Below the pieces are notes generated by a model. It made no database searches. It had not been told where the DNA came from and saw only the letters and a program-made list of their open reading frames with translations. Positions 51,520-59,273 of a stretch of 64,000 nucleotides of DNA are shown one piece after another. The position numbers and the translations under genes were made by a program. Location of the stretch: positions 1 to 64,000 of the forward strand of contig NZ_JAELVH010000006.1 of the NCBI RefSeq assembly GCF_019399235.1, in the 5' to 3' direction. This DNA is from Streptomyces poriferorum. GTDB taxonomy: Bacteria; Actinomycetota; Actinomycetes; Streptomycetales; Streptomycetaceae. Positions within the stretch are counted from its first letter, which is position 1; every line of letters begins with the position of its first letter.

Positions 51520-53064
51520 TCAGTGGGGGGTGAGAGCGGGGTCCTTGAGGTGGCCGATCAGTACGTCGCGCCAGGCGGCCCGCTGCTCGGCGCGTTCGTC
51601 CGCGCCGGTGGAGGGTTCGAAGACCTGGCCGCGCGGCTGCGCCTCGACGATCTCCTCCAGCGAGCCCCACAGGCCCTGGGCGACCCCGGCCAGATAGGCG
51701 GTGCCGCGCAGGCTGGCGGTCGCCGAGTCGGCGACGCGTTCCAGCGGCAGCCCGGTCAGGTCGGCCTGGATCCGCATGAGGGGGTCGCTGCCCGCGACCC
51801 CGCCGCCCACCCGGAGCCGGGTGAACGGGGCGCCCATCGTGGCGGCGACCCCGTCGACGAGGTCGCACACCGAGTGCGCGATGCCGTCGAGCACGGCCCG
51901 GGCCAGATCGGCGCGGGTGGTGGCGAGGGTGAGGCCGGTGAGGGCGGCGGTGGCCTCCGGGTGCCAGACCGGTGTGCGGATCCCGGCGAGCGCCGGGACG
52001 AAGCGCGGGGTGCGGCCCGGCCGGGTGGGGACCCGGCCGGCCTCCTCACCGAGCTCCTTCGGCGAGGCGAACAGGCCCAGGTCGTCGCAGAGCCAGCGCA
52101 GCGCCGAACCCGCCGTGGAGGTGTAGGCCTCCAGGCTGTAGTGGCTGGTGCCGCCCTGCCGGTAGCCGGGCTGGGCGAGCACCCCGGAGATGTCCGGCCG
52201 GGGCAGGGCGGGCGTGGTGCCGGTCGCCGCGTCGACGAACGCGCCGGTCCCGTACATGCACATGCCCTGCCCGGCGGCCAGGCCGCCGAGCGCGATCAGT
52301 GCGGCGTGCTGGTCGCCCATGGAGGCGGCCAGCGGGACGGCGATGCCGAGGGCGGCCGGGTCGGTGATGCCGAATCCGGCGTCGTCCGAGCGGAGTTCCG
52401 GAAGCAGGTCGAGGGGGAAGCCGAGATGGCCGATCCACTCCTCGTCCCAGGCGTGCCGCTCCAGCAGGTAGCCCCCGCTGGACGCGGCGTTGGTCGGGGT
52501 GGTGGCGTGCACGGCGCCACCGGTCAGCCGCCAGATCAGCCAGGTGTCGACGGTGCCGAAGAGCAGCCGGCCCTCGCGGTGCGCGGCGGCCACCGCCGGG
52601 TGCGCGGCGATCTGCCGGGCGGCCCAGAGGAACGGTGCACGGGCGCCGACCGGCCGGCCCTGACGGGCGGTGAGAACGGCGTCCCACTTCGCCTCGTGCG
52701 CGGTGAGCTCGGCGGCGTACCGCCGGTCCTGCCACACCACGGCGGGCAGCAGCGGCTGCCCGGTGACCCGGTCCCAGAGCATCGCGGTGGCCCGCTGGGT
52801 GGAGAGGGCGACGGCGGTGAGCTCGATCCCCTCCGCCCGGGCGGCGCCGACGGCCCGGCGCGCCACGTCGAGGGTGGCCGTCCAGATCTCCATCGGATCC
52901 TGCTCGACCGAGAGGTCGTCCGGATGGCTGACCGCGATCGACCGGTAGAACACCTCGTGCGCGGCGCCGGAGTCGAGGACGACTCCGGCCCTGGTGCCGG
53001 TGGTGCCCTCGTCGATGGCCAGCACACCGCGCCGGGGGGAGGCGCCGGGGAGCGTCTGCGTCAT
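51520..53064 (-). CDS. FGGY kinase, glycerol-kinase-like with altered substrate pocket
   Basis: A 514-residue two-domain kinase. AIDEGTTGTRAG is the phosphate-1 loop, VVWQDRR and LLFGTVDTWLIWRLTGG are GlpK-like, and Asp251-Gln252 (SMGDQHAAL) keep the catalytic base. The glycerol-contacting Glu84 of E. coli GlpK is Ala92 here (TQRAT instead of NQRET). The Tyr135 region (PYFSGTKVKW) is replaced by GARAPFLWAARQ. The pocket may therefore accept a larger substituted polyol. ATG 53064 follows AAAGGG; a frame to 53184 is not supported. Confidence 0.72.
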   Translation of the reverse strand: MTQTLPGASPRRGVLAIDEGTTGTRAGVVLDSGAAHEVFYRSIAVSHPDDLSVEQDPMEIWTATLDVARRAVGAARAEGIELTAVALSTQRATAMLWDRVTGQPLLPAVVWQDRRYAAELTAHEAKWDAVLTARQGRPVGARAPFLWAARQIAAHPAVAAAHREGRLLFGTVDTWLIWRLTGGAVHATTPTNAASSGGYLLERHAWDEEWIGHLGFPLDLLPELRSDDAGFGITDPAALGIAVPLAASMGDQHAALIALGGLAAGQGMCMYGTGAFVDAATGTTPALPRPDISGVLAQPGYRQGGTSHYSLEAYTSTAGSALRWLCDDLGLFASPKELGEEAGRVPTRPGRTPRFVPALAGIRTPVWHPEATAALTGLTLATTRADLARAVLDGIAHSVCDLVDGVAATMGAPFTRLRVGGGVAGSDPLMRIQADLTGLPLERVADSATASLRGTAYLAGVAQGLWGSLEEIVEAQPRGQVFEPSTGADERAEQRAAWRDVLIGHLKDPALTPH

Positions 53065-53146
53065 TGCAGCCCTTTCATTGCGAGCATCGCGAGCTGTACG
53101 GAGGGGGAGAGGGACCATCGTGGGGTGCGGCAGGAGCGGCGGACGG

Positions 53147-54583
53147 TCAGCGCGCGGTGACGGACTCCGCGTGTTCCGGCGCATCCGTCGCCCGCTGCGC
53201 CGCGGCCTCGTCGGGCGAGGCGGCCTTCATCGGGTCCCACTTGATGGCCAGGCAGGTGATCATGCCGAGCAGCGGGACGACGGAGAGCACCAGGAAGGTG
53301 TCGGCGAGGCCGAGCGACTCCTTGATCTGCGGGAAGAGGTACAGCCCCGCGACACTGCCGAAGCTGCCGACCATCCCGGTGACACCGGTGCCGAGCGCGC
53401 GCACATCACTGCTGTACGAGAGCGCAGCGATGGACTTGCCGTTGGCGCCGGGACCGGCGGAGTGGCAGAGGATGAACAGCACCGGCAGCAGGAACGCCAC
53501 GGCCGTCGGGACCTTCTCGAAGGTCAGCCCCATCGCGATCAGCGCGACGAACACCCCGGCGAAGCCGGCGGCGGAGCTGAGCCGCAGCCCGAGCCTGCGG
53601 CCGAAGTACGCGGACAGCAGCCCGCCCGCGATGCCGAAGGCGTTGAAAACCATCGAGCCGATCGTGGCCTTCTCGAAGCTCTCGCCGAAGATCGTCAGGC
53701 TGATCAGCGGGAGGTACCAGCCGACCGCGAAGTACTGCATCGACTGCCCGAGCGAGATGACCGAGGAGAGGATCGTGCGTGGCAGGTACTCGCCCTTGAA
53801 GAGCACCCCGGCCTGGCGGAAGCCGATGGCGGGCGCGGCGGTCGCGGCGCGCGTCGCCGCGTCCGGCTTCCCGGCCACGGCCTTGATCCCGTAGATCCGG
53901 TCCAGGTTGAGGACGGACTCGTCCAGGCGGCCCTTGCTCGCCAGCCAGGTGGGGCTCTCCCTGAGCATCAGCCACTGGCCCACGAGCAGCGCCACGGCGA
54001 CGACGGCGGCCGAACCGACCGACCAGCGCCAGATGTCCGAGCCGACGTCCAGGTTGAAGAAGACCAGGGCGAGCGCGAGGTTGCTGGTGGTGGCGACGTA
54101 CCAGACGGCCTGCCACAGGTTCAGCCGTCCGCCGAGCTTGGCGGGGGTGTACTCGGCGAGCAGCGCCATGGCGACGGCGAAGTCGATGCCGTACGCGACA
54201 CCCACCAGGACCCGGCCGAGCCAGACGACCGTGAAGTCACCGGCGAACGCGGCGAGCAGGGCACCCGCGATGGCGAAGACCTTGGCGATGAGCAGCGGGG
54301 GGACCCGGCCGATGCGGGTGGCGAGCCAGCCGCCGACCGGGTTGAAGATGATCGCCAGGGCCGGAGCGGTGGCCGTGAGGATCGAGACCTGCGTGCTGGT
54401 CAGCTCCATCTGGGACGTCATCGGTCCCAGACCGGCGCTCAGCGCCGCGTTCGAGTAGGCGTCGAGGAACAGCCCGCCGAACACGAGGAACCAGATGACT
54501 TGCGCCCGGCCGGTGATCTTTCCCAGCCCATCGATGAGCGCAACGACGTCGGCGACGCCTTTGACGCTCGGACGTTGTGCCAT
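53147..54583 (-). CDS. MFS transporter, sugar/organic-ion porter type
   Basis: A 478-residue protein with about 12 transmembrane helices. The motifs GGWLATRIGRVPPLL (loop 2-3) and GRVLVGVAYGIDFAVAMALLAEYTPAKLGGR are the sugar-porter/AAHS pattern. It is the first gene of the GlpP-containing operon and the likely importer of its substrate. ATG 54583 follows GAAGGCGG. The frame to 54706 runs through the leader hairpin and is not coding. An 82-base gap separates it from the kinase gene, with no terminator seen. Confidence 0.78.
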   Translation of the reverse strand: MAQRPSVKGVADVVALIDGLGKITGRAQVIWFLVFGGLFLDAYSNAALSAGLGPMTSQMELTSTQVSILTATAPALAIIFNPVGGWLATRIGRVPPLLIAKVFAIAGALLAAFAGDFTVVWLGRVLVGVAYGIDFAVAMALLAEYTPAKLGGRLNLWQAVWYVATTSNLALALVFFNLDVGSDIWRWSVGSAAVVAVALLVGQWLMLRESPTWLASKGRLDESVLNLDRIYGIKAVAGKPDAATRAATAAPAIGFRQAGVLFKGEYLPRTILSSVISLGQSMQYFAVGWYLPLISLTIFGESFEKATIGSMVFNAFGIAGGLLSAYFGRRLGLRLSSAAGFAGVFVALIAMGLTFEKVPTAVAFLLPVLFILCHSAGPGANGKSIAALSYSSDVRALGTGVTGMVGSFGSVAGLYLFPQIKESLGLADTFLVLSVVPLLGMITCLAIKWDPMKAASPDEAAAQRATDAPEHAESVTAR

Positions 54584-54626
54584 GAATCCGCCTTCGAGGA
54601 AGACCCATCGGCGGCACGGGGAGCAC

Positions 54627-54703
54627 AAAAAAACAGGCATGACGAAACCACCGACAGGTGGTCTATGTCTGTGCCTGTCAAAACACTGCGGAAAGCGCCG
54701 CAG
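54627..54703 (-). promoter_or_regulatory. Leader attenuator with a seven-T run, probable GlpP target
   Basis: Read on the minus strand: a first hairpin CTGCGG/CCGCAG (54703-54686) is followed by TGTTTT. Then comes an arm ACAGGCA (54678-54672), an inner hairpin ACCACC/GGTGGT (54662-54647), and the second arm TGCCTGT (54639-54633) running into seven T (54633-54627). A stem plus T-run is very unusual in this high-G+C DNA. It lies in the leader of the operon that encodes GlpP, 44 bases before the MFS ATG, and matches the intrinsic terminators that GlpP overrides in Bacillus glp leaders. Confidence 0.65.
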
Positions 54704-54727
54704 CACGTGAAGTGCGACTACACGAGG

Positions 54728-54757
54728 AGGTTAGGAACGTGTCAGGAGAAACGTCAA
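54728..54757 (-). promoter_or_regulatory. Promoter of the MFS-kinase-glpD operon
   Basis: On the minus strand TTGACG (54757-54752), an 18-base spacer and TAACCT (54733-54728) form a good vegetative promoter. The predicted start is near 54721, giving a leader of about 138 bases that contains the attenuator. Confidence 0.6.
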
Positions 54758-54791
54758 GGGTTTCCGGCAGGTTACCCAAACGTGACGAAGA

Positions 54792-54822
54792 GCCCCCGGG
54801 GCTCGGCCGCGGCCCCGGGGGC
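54792..54822 (-). terminator. Terminator of the amidase gene
   Basis: Perfect 11-bp stem GCCCCCGGGGC / GCCCCGGGGGC with a nine-base loop, six bases after the amidase stop on the minus strand. Confidence 0.75.
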
Positions 54823-54828
54823 CGGCCG

Positions 54829-56382
54829 TCAGCTGCCCGCCTGGAGCGCTCCCCAGGTACCCGGCCCCACGATCCCGTCGGCCTTCAGGCCCCGGCTCGT
54901 CTGGTAGCTCCGCACCGCGGTGGCCGTCCCCGGACCGAAGCTGCCGTCGACGCCGACCGTCGAGCCGAGCGCCGCGGTCAGCGCGCGCTGGAGCCGCTTC
55001 ACCGTGTCGCCCGAGGCGCCTTCCGCGATCTCGGGCGTGGTACCCGCGGACAGCAGCGCGGTCCAGGTCTTCGCCCCCACCACCCCGTCCGAGTCCAGGC
55101 CGCGCGCGGTCTGGAACTTCTTCACCGCACCCTCCGTGGCCGGGCCGAAGCTGCCGTCCACCTCGCCCACCGGGTACTTCTGCGCGTTCAGCAGTGTCTG
55201 AACGGCTCGCACCTGGGCGCCCGTCGAACCGCTGCGCTGCGTCGCGTACGCCGTGAAGCTCAGCCCGTCCGCGCCGGTGCCGCCGTCGTTGCTCCCGCCG
55301 ACCAGCTCCATGTAGCGGTTCCAGTCCCAGTACGGACCGGGGTCGGTGTGGTCGTTGCCCGGCACGTCGACGTGCCCCATGATGTGCGCGCGGTCCTTCG
55401 GGATGTCGTACCGGTCGCACAGGTACGCGGTCAGGGCGGCCGAGGACCGGTACATCGAGTCCGTGAACCAGGACGGGTCGTCGACGAAGCCCTCGTGCTC
55501 GATGCCGAGCGACGAGGCGTTGGCGCTCCGCGCGTGGTACGCGGTGTCGCTGTCGCGCACCATCTGGGTGATCTGGCCGTCCGACGAGCGGACCACGTAG
55601 TGGGAACTCACCTCGGACACCGGGTCCTGGAACCAGCTGATCGTGCCCGCGTACGAGCCCTGCGTGACATGGATGACCACTTTGTCGATCGTCGCCGAGC
55701 GTCCCGTGGCGAAGTTGTTCGGGTCGGCCGCGGCCCAGAGGGCGGACGGGTAGTCGGCGCTCCGGACGCTCGCGTCCGTGGCGGTGAGGCCGTCCTTGTG
55801 CGGGGAGACCGGGCGGCCCGTCACCGAGACGTGCTCGCCGTCCGGGGTGACGGCGTCGAGCCCGTCGGCCAGGAACGTGTAGACCGTGTCGGCGTAGAGG
55901 GCGGCGGCCTGCCCGTCGGCGCCGCTGTACCGGGCGACGGCCGGGTACCAGGCGCCGAGGTCGTCGCGGTCCCCGGCGTCGAGCCCGAGCTTGTCCGCGT
56001 ACCCGCGCAGGACGGCCGCGCCGCCCAGGATGTTGGCCGGGGTGTCGCCGCGGAGCTCGGCCAGGGGCTTCCCGGTGAGGCCGGCGGCCTGCTCCAGGGT
56101 CCGGTGGGTGGGGTTGCTGACCAGGTGCATGACGCCGAAGCCGTTCGCCTGGCTGGGGCGACCGGAGTGGCCGTCGAGCCGGGTCTCGCCGTAACCGACG
56201 GCGGCGAGCAGATCGCGGGGTACGTCGTACGTCTCGGCGGCCTGCTCGAACGCCCGGTTCATGGGGCGCCCGGTGTCCGTCGAGGCGAGGGCCGGGGTGC
56301 CGGTCGCGGCCAGGACGGTGGCGGTGAGGGCCGCGAGCACGGTGGCGCGGGCCCGGGTGTGGGCGGCGGCGCGTGTGGGCAT
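54829..56382 (-). CDS. Secreted N-acetylmuramoyl-L-alanine amidase with two peptidoglycan-binding domains
   Basis: The protein has 517 residues. Signal peptide about 1-35. A helical region of about 150 residues resembles a lysozyme/transglycosylase-like fold (DLLAAVGYGETRLDGHSG, then ANGFGVMHLV). An Amidase_2 zinc domain follows (KVVIHVTQGSYAG, SSLGIEHEGF, GHVDVPGNDHTDPGPYWDW). Two C-terminal PG_binding_1 repeats have VDGSFGP motifs. It cuts peptide stems from glycan strands in the wall. ATG 56382 follows AGGAGCAGG; a frame to 56487 is not supported. Confidence 0.85.
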   Translation of the reverse strand: MPTRAAAHTRARATVLAALTATVLAATGTPALASTDTGRPMNRAFEQAAETYDVPRDLLAAVGYGETRLDGHSGRPSQANGFGVMHLVSNPTHRTLEQAAGLTGKPLAELRGDTPANILGGAAVLRGYADKLGLDAGDRDDLGAWYPAVARYSGADGQAAALYADTVYTFLADGLDAVTPDGEHVSVTGRPVSPHKDGLTATDASVRSADYPSALWAAADPNNFATGRSATIDKVVIHVTQGSYAGTISWFQDPVSEVSSHYVVRSSDGQITQMVRDSDTAYHARSANASSLGIEHEGFVDDPSWFTDSMYRSSAALTAYLCDRYDIPKDRAHIMGHVDVPGNDHTDPGPYWDWNRYMELVGGSNDGGTGADGLSFTAYATQRSGSTGAQVRAVQTLLNAQKYPVGEVDGSFGPATEGAVKKFQTARGLDSDGVVGAKTWTALLSAGTTPEIAEGASGDTVKRLQRALTAALGSTVGVDGSFGPGTATAVRSYQTSRGLKADGIVGPGTWGALQAGS

Positions 56383-56600
56383 ACCTGCTCCTGCTCTGTG
56401 GGGGAGAAGAACGGCGCCGGGCCCGGGTGGGGTGGAGCGGGGGCCGCGAGGCCCGTTCAGGTTATCCGTCTGTCCAGGGCATGACAATCATGGCGCGGCG
56501 TGTCGAACTCCCTTTCACCCCAATGGAGTTGAGCGTCCCGCGCGCACGGGGAGAGTGCCGTCCGGACCCCGCCGCCGGGGCGTGGTCCGGACGGCTGGTC

Positions 56601-57329
56601 CTACCAGCGGTCGCGGTGGATGACGTCGGCCACCGGGCGGCGCCGGATCGGCCCGAAGTTGCCCTTGGGCCATCCGACGGGAATGGCCGCGAAGGTCTGC
56701 ATGTCCTCGGGAATGCCGAGCGCCTCCTTCCACTCCTGCTCCAGCATCAGGTGCCAGATGGTGACGTTCGCCGCGAGCCCGAGCGCCCGGGCGGCGAGCA
56801 GGACGTTCTGGACCCCCGGGTACACGCAGGAGCCCTCGGCGAGTGCCTGGAAGCGGGTCTGCGTGCTCATCATGTGCTCGACCCCCGCCGGGCCGAGCGC
56901 CTGCGCGTAGGCGGCCAGGCCCTCCTCGTCCATCCGGGGCTCCGGGAACCGGTAGCAGGGCACGATCAGTGCCGGTGTGTCGGCGAAGTGGTCGCGCTGG
57001 TACTCGATCGCGGCGACCATCCGGCCGTACGCCGCGTCGTCCATGCCCTTGGGCGCGTACTTCCCGGTCGTCGCCAGATACGCGTCCACGCACCGCTTCC
57101 ACAGCGGGGCCAGACGTGCCATCACCTCGCGGTCGGTCACGACCACGTACTCGTAACACTGCATGTTCCCGCCGCTGGGGCCCCAGACGGCGGCCTGTAT
57201 GAGCTGCTCCAGCGTCTCGTCCGGGACGGGTTCCGGCTTGAGCCGGCGCATCGCGCGCATCGTGGACATGGTGGAGAACAGGGCCTCGGCCTCGGCCGTT
57301 CCGGCTGCCTGAGTCGTTTCGATCGTCAT
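56601..57329 (-). CDS. Nitroreductase family protein
   Basis: A 242-residue FMN-dependent family member. STMRAMRRLKPEPVPDETLEQLIQAAVWGPSGGNMQ is the N-terminal FMN-binding helix-loop and LAANVTIWHLMLEQEWKEALGIPED is the C-terminal region. It probably reduces a quinone, nitro compound or enone with NAD(P)H. ATG 57329 has no Shine-Dalgarno sequence, but TAAACT lies eight bases upstream, so it may be leaderless. Confidence 0.8.
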   Translation of the reverse strand: MTIETTQAAGTAEAEALFSTMSTMRAMRRLKPEPVPDETLEQLIQAAVWGPSGGNMQCYEYVVVTDREVMARLAPLWKRCVDAYLATTGKYAPKGMDDAAYGRMVAAIEYQRDHFADTPALIVPCYRFPEPRMDEEGLAAYAQALGPAGVEHMMSTQTRFQALAEGSCVYPGVQNVLLAARALGLAANVTIWHLMLEQEWKEALGIPEDMQTFAAIPVGWPKGNFGPIRRRPVADVIHRDRW

Positions 57330-57337
57330 GATCGCGG

Positions 57338-57343
57338 AGTTTA
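57338..57343 (-). promoter_or_regulatory. -10 box of a possibly leaderless nitroreductase transcript
   Basis: TAAACT on the minus strand ends eight bases before the ATG at 57329, placing the start point at the start codon. No convincing -35 box is visible. Confidence 0.4.
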
Positions 57344-57511
57344 CGGGCGAAGCCCGGCCATGAGGAGGCCCGTTGGCCGGCCCGCGGGGGGTGCGTGCGG
57401 CGCCGGCCCCGTACGCGCCTCCGCTCCTCGTCGCGCCCCGGCCAATTCGCACACCTGGACAGCCCCCCACCGCACGGGGGAACGCGGACCGGACCCGTCG
57501 CCGGCAGGGCG

Positions 57512-57517
57512 TATAAA
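57512..57517 (+). promoter_or_regulatory. Candidate -10 box of the ACP operon
   Basis: TATAAA within GCGTATAAAAGG is a conspicuous A+T island 91 bases before the ACP ATG. The upstream -35 region is poor. Confidence 0.35.
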
Positions 57518-57607
57518 AGGTTCCTCCGGACCAGCCGGCGTCCCCCGATGGCACGCACACCCCACGCGGCAAGGCGTCACCGCGTACGACAGCGGAGGAG
57601 TGCCCCC

Positions 57608-57841
57608 ATGAGTACGGCAGACGAGATCAGCACCTTGCTGGTGGCGAACTTCGGAACCGACCCGGTGGCGATCCGGCCCGAGGCGTCGCTCCGTCAGCTC
57701 AGGCTGGATTCCCTGGCCCTGGAGGAACTGCGGCTCCTCATCGAGGACCGGATGGGCATCGACCTCGACGACGTCCAGCTGACCTCGCGCGACACCGTCG
57801 GCCAACTCGTCGACGCCGTGCACGGCAAGGCCGCGGCATGA
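57608..57841 (+). CDS. Acyl carrier protein
   Basis: The protein has 77 residues. The phosphopantetheine site is Ser35 in RLDSLALEEL, followed by IEDRMGIDLDDVQL, the helix III region. ATG 57608 follows GGAGGAG. Its stop overlaps the ketosynthase start (ATGA), so this is a dedicated partner rather than the primary fatty-acid ACP. Confidence 0.88.
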   Translation: MSTADEISTLLVANFGTDPVAIRPEASLRQLRLDSLALEELRLLIEDRMGIDLDDVQLTSRDTVGQLVDAVHGKAAA

Positions 57842-59085
57842 CCGCCCGCTACCGGCCCGAGCCGTTCGCCGCCGCCGTCACCGGCATCGGCCTGGTCACC
57901 GCGGCCGGCGTCGGCACCGCCGCGGCCTGGCGCGGTGTGTCCGGGGCCGCCGACGCGCCCTCGGTTCTGCACCGGCCCGAACTCCACGACCTGCCCTGCG
58001 ACTTCATGTACACCATCACGGGTCTCGACACGAAGGCCCTGCTCGGCGTCGCCGTCCAGCGGCTCATGGACCGCTTCTCGCAGCTCGCCGTGATCGCCGC
58101 CCGCGAGGCCGTCGCCGACGCCGGACTCGACCCATCGGCCTGGGACAGCGGCCGCGTCGCCGTCGTCATCGGCTCAGCCCATGGCGGACTGCCCTTCTAC
58201 GACGAGCAGCACACCGCCCTCACCGAGCGCGGCGCCCGCCGGGTCTCGCCGAAACTGGCCCCGCTCACCGTCGTCAACGGCGCCGCCAGCAGCGTCGCCA
58301 CCGACCTCGGCGCCCACGGCCCGAGCCAGGCCGTCTCCACCGCCTGCTCCTCCGGCACCGTCGCCATCGGCACCGCCCACCAGATGCTGCGCACCGGCGC
58401 CTGCGACATCGTCGTCGCGGGCGGCGCCGAATCCGTCTGCTCCCGGCTGCTGATCGCCAGCGCCTGCCGGCTGAAGGCCGTCTCCACCCGGCGCGACGAC
58501 CCCGAGGCCGCCTGCCGGCCCTTCGACACCCACCGCGACGGCTTCGTCGTCGGCGAGGGCGCAGGCCTCCTCGTCCTGGAACGCCCCGAACACGCCGCCG
58601 CCCGCGGCGCCGCCGTCCGCGCCCACATCGCAGGCTACGGAGCCTCCAGCGACGCGTACTCCGCCGTCGCCCCGGACCCCGACGGGCGCGGCATCGAACG
58701 GGCCCTGCGCACCGCACTCGCCGACGCCGGACTGACCGGCGCCGACATCGGCCACGTCAACGCCCACGGCACCTCGACCGTGGCGAACGACCTGATCGAG
58801 GCCACGATGCTGCACCGGGTCCTCGGCGAGCACCCCCTCGTCACGTCGACCAAGGCGATGACCGGCCACACCCTCGGCGCCGCCGGCGGCATCGAGACCG
58901 CGCTGACCGTGCTGGCCCTCCAGCACCAGCTCGTGCCGCCCACGGTCAACCTCGACGCCCCCGACCCGGAGATCCCCATCGAGGTGGTGAGCAAGGAGGC
59001 CAGGGCGGGCGCTTTCGACGCCGCGGTCAAGACCTCGCTCGGCTTCGGCGGGCACAACGCCGCACTCGTCCTCACCCGGGCCTGA
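57838..59085 (+). CDS. Beta-ketoacyl-ACP synthase (KAS II/FabF type)
   Basis: A 415-residue thiolase-fold condensing enzyme. The Cys-His-His triad is complete: Cys170 (STACSSG), His310 (NAHGTST) and His344 (GHTLGAAGG). It extends acyl chains by decarboxylative condensation with malonyl-ACP. It is translationally coupled to the ACP. No ketoreductase, dehydratase or acyltransferase gene is nearby, so those steps must come from primary metabolism. Confidence 0.85.
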   Translation: MTARYRPEPFAAAVTGIGLVTAAGVGTAAAWRGVSGAADAPSVLHRPELHDLPCDFMYTITGLDTKALLGVAVQRLMDRFSQLAVIAAREAVADAGLDPSAWDSGRVAVVIGSAHGGLPFYDEQHTALTERGARRVSPKLAPLTVVNGAASSVATDLGAHGPSQAVSTACSSGTVAIGTAHQMLRTGACDIVVAGGAESVCSRLLIASACRLKAVSTRRDDPEAACRPFDTHRDGFVVGEGAGLLVLERPEHAAARGAAVRAHIAGYGASSDAYSAVAPDPDGRGIERALRTALADAGLTGADIGHVNAHGTSTVANDLIEATMLHRVLGEHPLVTSTKAMTGHTLGAAGGIETALTVLALQHQLVPPTVNLDAPDPEIPIEVVSKEARAGAFDAAVKTSLGFGGHNAALVLTRA

Positions 59086-59273
59086 CCGCCCCGCGGGCGA
59101 CCTCGGGCCACGCGTCCGGACCGGGCAGGGCCCGCGGGGCCGCCCGCCGCACCTCGCGGCGTTGTCACCGGGCGCCGAGGCTCCGCCACGACTCCCTCCG
59201 CCGCCATGCGCCGCACGGCACCGGAACCCGCTCCCCGATCCGGCCTGATCCGAACGAAAGGCCCGAAGGACCG

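Noticed and set aside
51520..53064. Calling the kinase a standard glycerol kinase (glpK)
   Set aside because: Key glycerol contacts (Glu84 and Tyr135 equivalents) are not conserved, so only the FGGY family is claimed.
54676..54681. TTGACA in the operon leader as the main -35 box of the MFS operon
   Set aside because: No TANNNT box follows at 16-19 bases, and the hexamer is part of the attenuator stem. The upstream TTGACG-18-TAACCT fits better.
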